Source: Chloroflexota bacterium
GTDB lineage: Bacteria > Chloroflexota > Anaerolineae > UBA3071
Direction of reading: 5' to 3'
DNA length: 8,193 nt
NCBI GenBank assembly: GCA_014383605.1
Contig: JACNHM010000237.1
Location: 1 to 8,193, forward strand
Shown here: positions 5,758 through 8,193 of the stretch, piece after piece
Layout: each line of letters begins with the position of its first letter
How positions within the stretch are numbered: the stretch's first letter is position 1
Notes under the pieces: generated by a model
What the model saw: only the letters and a program-made list of their open reading frames with translations
The model's database searches: none
Told to the model about the DNA's origin: nothing
Position numbers and translations under genes: made by a program

Positions 5758-7562
5758 CGCTCATCCTCCCCCAATCGCAGCACGGACATGAAGGCCTCCT
5801 GCGGGATCTCCACCTGGCCGATCACCTTCATGCGCCTCTTGCCCGCCTTCTGGCGCTCCAACAGCTTCCGCTTGCGAGTGATGTCGCCGCCGTAGCACTT
5901 GGCCAGCACGTCCTTGCGCCTGGCCTTGACGTTGGCCCGGCTGATCACCCGCTTGCCCACGGCCGCCTGGATGGGCACGTCGAACATCTGCCGCGGGATG
6001 ACCTGCCGCATCTTTTCCACGAGCTGCTGTCCCTTGTGATAGGCCTGATCGCGGTGCACAATGATGGACAACGCGTCCACCGGCTGGCGGTTGACCAGCA
6101 CCTCCAGCTTGACCAGGTCGCCAGGGCGATAGCCGGAAAGGTGGTAGTCCATCGAAGCATAGCCCCGCGTGCAAGACTTCAGGTGATCGTGAAAGTCCAC
6201 GATGACCTCGATGAGCGGTATCTGGTAAGTGAGCAGCACCCGCCGCTGGTCCAGGTACTCCATGCGCTGGAACTCGCCCCGCCGTTTGGTAACCAGCTCC
6301 ATGATGGGGCCGATGTACTCGGCAGGGCTGAAGATCTGCACCTCCAGCCACGGCTCCCGGATCTCGGCGATCTCATTCTCCGGCGGCAGCGCGGCCGGGC
6401 TGTCCACCGTCAATTCCGTGCCGTCGGGCTTGCTGACCTGATACTCCACGCTGGGCGAGCTAAACATGATGTCCAGATCGTACTCCCGCTCCAGCCGCTC
6501 CTGGATGATCTCCATGTGGAAGAGACCCAGGAAGCCACAGCGGTAGCCGAAACCCAGCGCCTGCGAGGTCTCCGGCTGGAAGGAGAGCGAGGCGTCGTTG
6601 AGCTGCAGCTTCTCCAGCGACTCGCGCAGCAGGTTGTAGTCCTCCCCTTCGGTGGGATACAGCCCGGCGAAGACCATGGGCTTGGCCGGCTGGTAGCCCG
6701 GCAGCGGTGACAGAGCGGGGCCGTCGGCCCGCGTGAGCGTATCCCCCACGCGGCATTCGCCCACCGTCTTCAGCCCCGTGGCCACGTAGCCCACCTCGCC
6801 GGTGGTCAGTCCTTCCGCCGGCTCCATGCGGGGACGAAAGACGCCGATCTCCAGCGGCTCCAACCGCCGCCCGCTGGACATGAGCATCAGCGGCTGTCCG
6901 GGCTGGATGGCCCCATCCACCACCCGCACGTAGGCGATAGCGCCCTTGTAGGAATCGTAGTGCGAGTCGAAGATCAGCGCCCGCAGCGGCTGTGCCGGCT
7001 GGCCCTGCGGCGAGGGCACCCGCGCCACCACCGCCTCCAGCACTTCCTCGACGCCGACCCGCTCCTTGGCCGAGGTACGGATCACATCTTCGGTGGCGAT
7101 GCCCAGCAGGTCGTCCAACTCCTGCACCACCTCCTCCGTGCGGGCGGAGGTCAGGTCAATCTTGTTGACCACGGGCACGATGGCCAGCCCCTGGTCGAGG
7201 GCCAGGTAGAGGTTGGCCAGCGTCTGCGCCTCGATGCCCTGCGAGGCGTCCACGACGAGCACGGCGCCTTCACAGGCAGCCAGCGCCCGGCTCACCTCGT
7301 AGCTGAAATCCACGTGGCCAGGGGTGTCAATCAGGTTGAGCTCGTAGGTCTGGCCGTCGGCGGCGTCGTAGAGCAAACGCACCGCCGAGGCCTTGATGGT
7401 CACGCCCTTCTCTCGCTCCAGCTCCATGTCGTCCAGGAACTGCTCCTGCATATCCCGCGGGGAGACCGCGCCGGTGCGCTCCAGCAAGCGGTCGGCCAGG
7501 GTGGACTTGCCGTGGTCAATGTGGGCGATGATGCAGAAATTGCGGATCATCTGCTGATCCAT
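5754..7562 (-). CDS. lepA: Elongation factor 4 (LepA), ribosome back-translocase GTPase
   Basis: A 602-residue protein, the usual size for EF4. It is a translational GTPase that binds stalled or mis-translocated ribosomes and is also linked to 30S biogenesis; it acts in the cytoplasm and at the inner membrane face. G motifs are all present: AHIDHGKST (13-21), switch I region [10 protein letters not shown] (49-58), DTPGH (79-83, catalytic His83), NKID (133-136) and SAK (164-166). Domain II and EF-G-like domains III and V follow ([40 protein letters not shown]). The LepA-specific C-terminal domain ends in a basic stretch, [16 protein letters not shown] (563-578), then PQEAF (587-591). The start is ATG 7562 (MDQQMIRNF). 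The nearest strong GGAGG is 13 bases upstream, longer than usual, and M5 is an alternative start. The gene is intact, with no odd residues seen, and is followed with a 4-base overlap by the NIL gene. Confidence 0.98.
   Translation of the reverse strand: MDQQMIRNFCIIAHIDHGKSTLADRLLERTGAVSPRDMQEQFLDDMELEREKGVTIKASAVRLLYDAADGQTYELNLIDTPGHVDFSYEVSRALAACEGAVLVVDASQGIEAQTLANLYLALDQGLAIVPVVNKIDLTSARTEEVVQELDDLLGIATEDVIRTSAKERVGVEEVLEAVVARVPSPQGQPAQPLRALIFDSHYDSYKGAIAYVRVVDGAIQPGQPLMLMSSGRRLEPLEIGVFRPRMEPAEGLTTGEVGYVATGLKTVGECRVGDTLTRADGPALSPLPGYQPAKPMVFAGLYPTEGEDYNLLRESLEKLQLNDASLSFQPETSQALGFGYRCGFLGLFHMEIIQERLEREYDLDIMFSSPSVEYQVSKPDGTELTVDSPAALPPENEIAEIREPWLEVQIFSPAEYIGPIMELVTKRRGEFQRMEYLDQRRVLLTYQIPLIEVIVDFHDHLKSCTRGYASMDYHLSGYRPGDLVKLEVLVNRQPVDALSIIVHRDQAYHKGQQLVEKMRQVIPRQMFDVPIQAAVGKRVISRANVKARRKDVLAKCYGGDITRKRKLLERQKAGKRRMKVIGQVEIPQEAFMSVLRLGEDER
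5765..5770 (-). promoter_or_regulatory. Ribosome binding site of the NIL gene within the lepA 3' end
   Basis: GGGAGG on the minus strand, seven bases before the ATG at 5757. It lies in the last codons of lepA, supports ATG 5757 as the start and fits translational coupling. Confidence 0.75.
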
Positions 7563-7587
7563 TCCGTGTGTGATGCCTCCGATGCGC

Positions 7588-7617
7588 AGTATACATCATT
7601 TTGCGGGAAAGGGCCAA
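7588..7617 (-). promoter_or_regulatory. Candidate promoter of the lepA-NIL operon
   Basis: On the minus strand, TTGGCC (7617-7612), an 18-base spacer and TATACT (7593-7588, five of six consensus bases). The -35 box is weak. A transcript would start near 7581, so GGAGG at 7580-7576 would lie at its very 5' end. Confidence 0.42.
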
Positions 7618-7695
7618 AGGCGCTCCGCCGCCGCTTTGTGAATGGATCAACGGGACTTGGGTTTGTGCCGCAAGTAAGGCTTGACAAAATGCCCA

Positions 7696-8037
7696 ATGTA
7701 CTGTACTGTTGAGCTTTGTGCCGAAGGCAAGAAGGCACAGAAGGCTCGTTCCTGGGCTGAGGCGGTTGAGCACCTGCAAGCAGTTCCAGATCTTGACGCC
7801 AGCTAATGGAATGCAACAGCCAGGCTGGAAGAGGCCAGTCGCCAGAAGGCGCTGTCTGATCTCTACACCGAAGCACTCTGGCTACACCAGGCTCAGAAGT
7901 GGCAGGCAGTAGTCAGTGTGTCTGCGCGCATTGAAGCCCTGGACAATACGACTGCTGAACCTCGACGTGCTGCGCGGCGAAGCCTCATAGCCAGACCTCA
8001 CCGCCCATTTTGTGAAATCGCCGCAATGCGGGCATAA
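7696..8037 (+). pseudogene. Degenerate helical-repeat (TPR-like) protein remnant with in-frame stop
   Basis: One plus-strand frame, broken by a TAA at 7804-7806 and ending at a TAA at 8035-8037, reads as two related helical units of about 46 residues. The first contains AQKARSWAEAVEHLQAVPDL and ARLEEASRQKAL; the second contains LYTEALWLHQAQKWQAVV and IEALDNTTAEPRRAARR. The shared pattern (W, then A-V, then L-D, then an A/R-rich helix) resembles helical-repeat tails that I associate with large kinase or TIR proteins in Chloroflexota. No catalytic domain is present upstream. A short ATG-initiated piece (7696-7803) exists, but I see no good ribosome site. I read this as the leftover tail of a larger gene. 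It fills most of the roughly 500 bases between lepA and the next gene. Confidence 0.5.
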
Positions 8038-8038
8038 T
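8010..8038 (+). promoter_or_regulatory. Candidate promoter of the small gene starting at 8075
   Basis: TTGTGA (8010-8015), a 17-base spacer and CATAAT (8033-8038, five of six consensus bases) lie about 35 bases before the ATG. The -10 box overlaps the stop codon of the upstream remnant. Confidence 0.5.
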
Positions 8039-8074
8039 CCAGACAGGCCGAGGCCGTGAAAGGATGGTGACCCG

Positions 8075-8193
8075 ATGACCCTATACGAGCTTATTCAGGA
8101 CATCCATGCTCTGGACAGAGAACTCCAGAGATACGAAGAGAAATATGGCTTGCTCTCTGAGGATTTCTATGAACTGTACATCAGTGGCTCGCT
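8075..8193 (+). CDS. Small hypothetical protein, 5' part only (possible antitoxin-like partner)
   Basis: The first 39 codons of a gene running off the right edge: MTLYELIQDIHALDRELQRY, then a charged helix (EEKYGLLSEDFYELYISGS). The visible part is acidic, helical and probably coiled-coil, with no membrane segment. GG of AGGATGG (8061-8067) is a plausible ribosome site, and a promoter-like pair lies just upstream. From memory, small proteins starting 'L-I/hydrophobic helix, E-KYG-S-FY-LY' are common in cyanobacteria and Chloroflexota, often directly before a DUF6516-type gene in toxin-antitoxin-like pairs. That assignment is tentative, since the partner would lie outside the window. Base use is less GC-rich than in lepA or the large membrane protein gene. 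Confidence 0.7.
   Translation, partial: MTLYELIQDIHALDRELQRYEEKYGLLSEDFYELYISGS

Noticed and set aside
5421..5895. Extension of the HNH frame to 5895
   Set aside because: After the HNH N-terminus the frame is antisense to the NIL gene and lepA and shows no family similarity; it is fortuitous read-through after the deletion.
6036..6710. Plus-strand frame of 224 codons inside lepA
   Set aside because: It is antisense to a complete, motif-rich lepA and has no domain of its own.
7681..7709. Perfect TTGACA (7681-7686) as a plus-strand promoter
   Set aside because: The hexamer 17 bases downstream is TACTGT, a poor -10 box, and the only frame it would serve is a short broken remnant.

Overview
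The window looks like a GC-rich bacterial chromosome segment, most likely from Chloroflexota. Three things suggest this: a very large fused membrane protein of the GT39-like plus DUF2298 ('Chlor_Arch_YYY') type, gene-embedded 7- and 8-bp tandem repeats of a kind I associate with that phylum, and small accessory gene modules next to housekeeping genes. The assignment is inferred from family knowledge; there is no rRNA or other marker to settle it.

Layout. (1) Positions 4540 down to 1, minus strand: one uninterrupted frame of 1513 codons that runs off the left edge. I read this frame line by line and found no stop. It joins a GT-C type glycosyltransferase-like N-terminal half to a DUF2298 C-terminal half carrying the YYYYG and NEFPYWSFLFADLHPH motifs. 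Four short-period tandem repeat tracts (around 4500, 3712, 3227 and 1767) are built into its reading frame. (2) About 4588-4762: a divergent promoter region with good -35/-10 boxes facing both ways. (3) 4812-5420, plus strand: a small two-gene accessory module, a ribbon-helix-helix-like protein followed by an HNH endonuclease gene. The HNH gene has lost its middle, so its N-terminal 40 residues abut its out-of-frame C-terminal tail. (4) 7562-5518, minus strand: lepA (EF4) translationally coupled by an ATGA overlap to a stand-alone NIL-domain gene, with a weak hairpin just after it. (5) 7563-8193: lepA's upstream region, then a degenerate plus-strand remnant of a helical-repeat protein with an in-frame stop, then the first 39 codons of a small hypothetical gene with its own promoter.

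How it fits together. The lepA-NIL pair is an ordinary translation-associated operon. The large membrane protein is probably a cell-surface or lipid-linked glycosyltransferase of unknown substrate. The lower-GC plus-strand pieces on both sides of lepA look like decaying accessory cargo. The features most worth attention are the four stop-free tandem repeat tracts concentrated in one gene and the internally deleted HNH gene.
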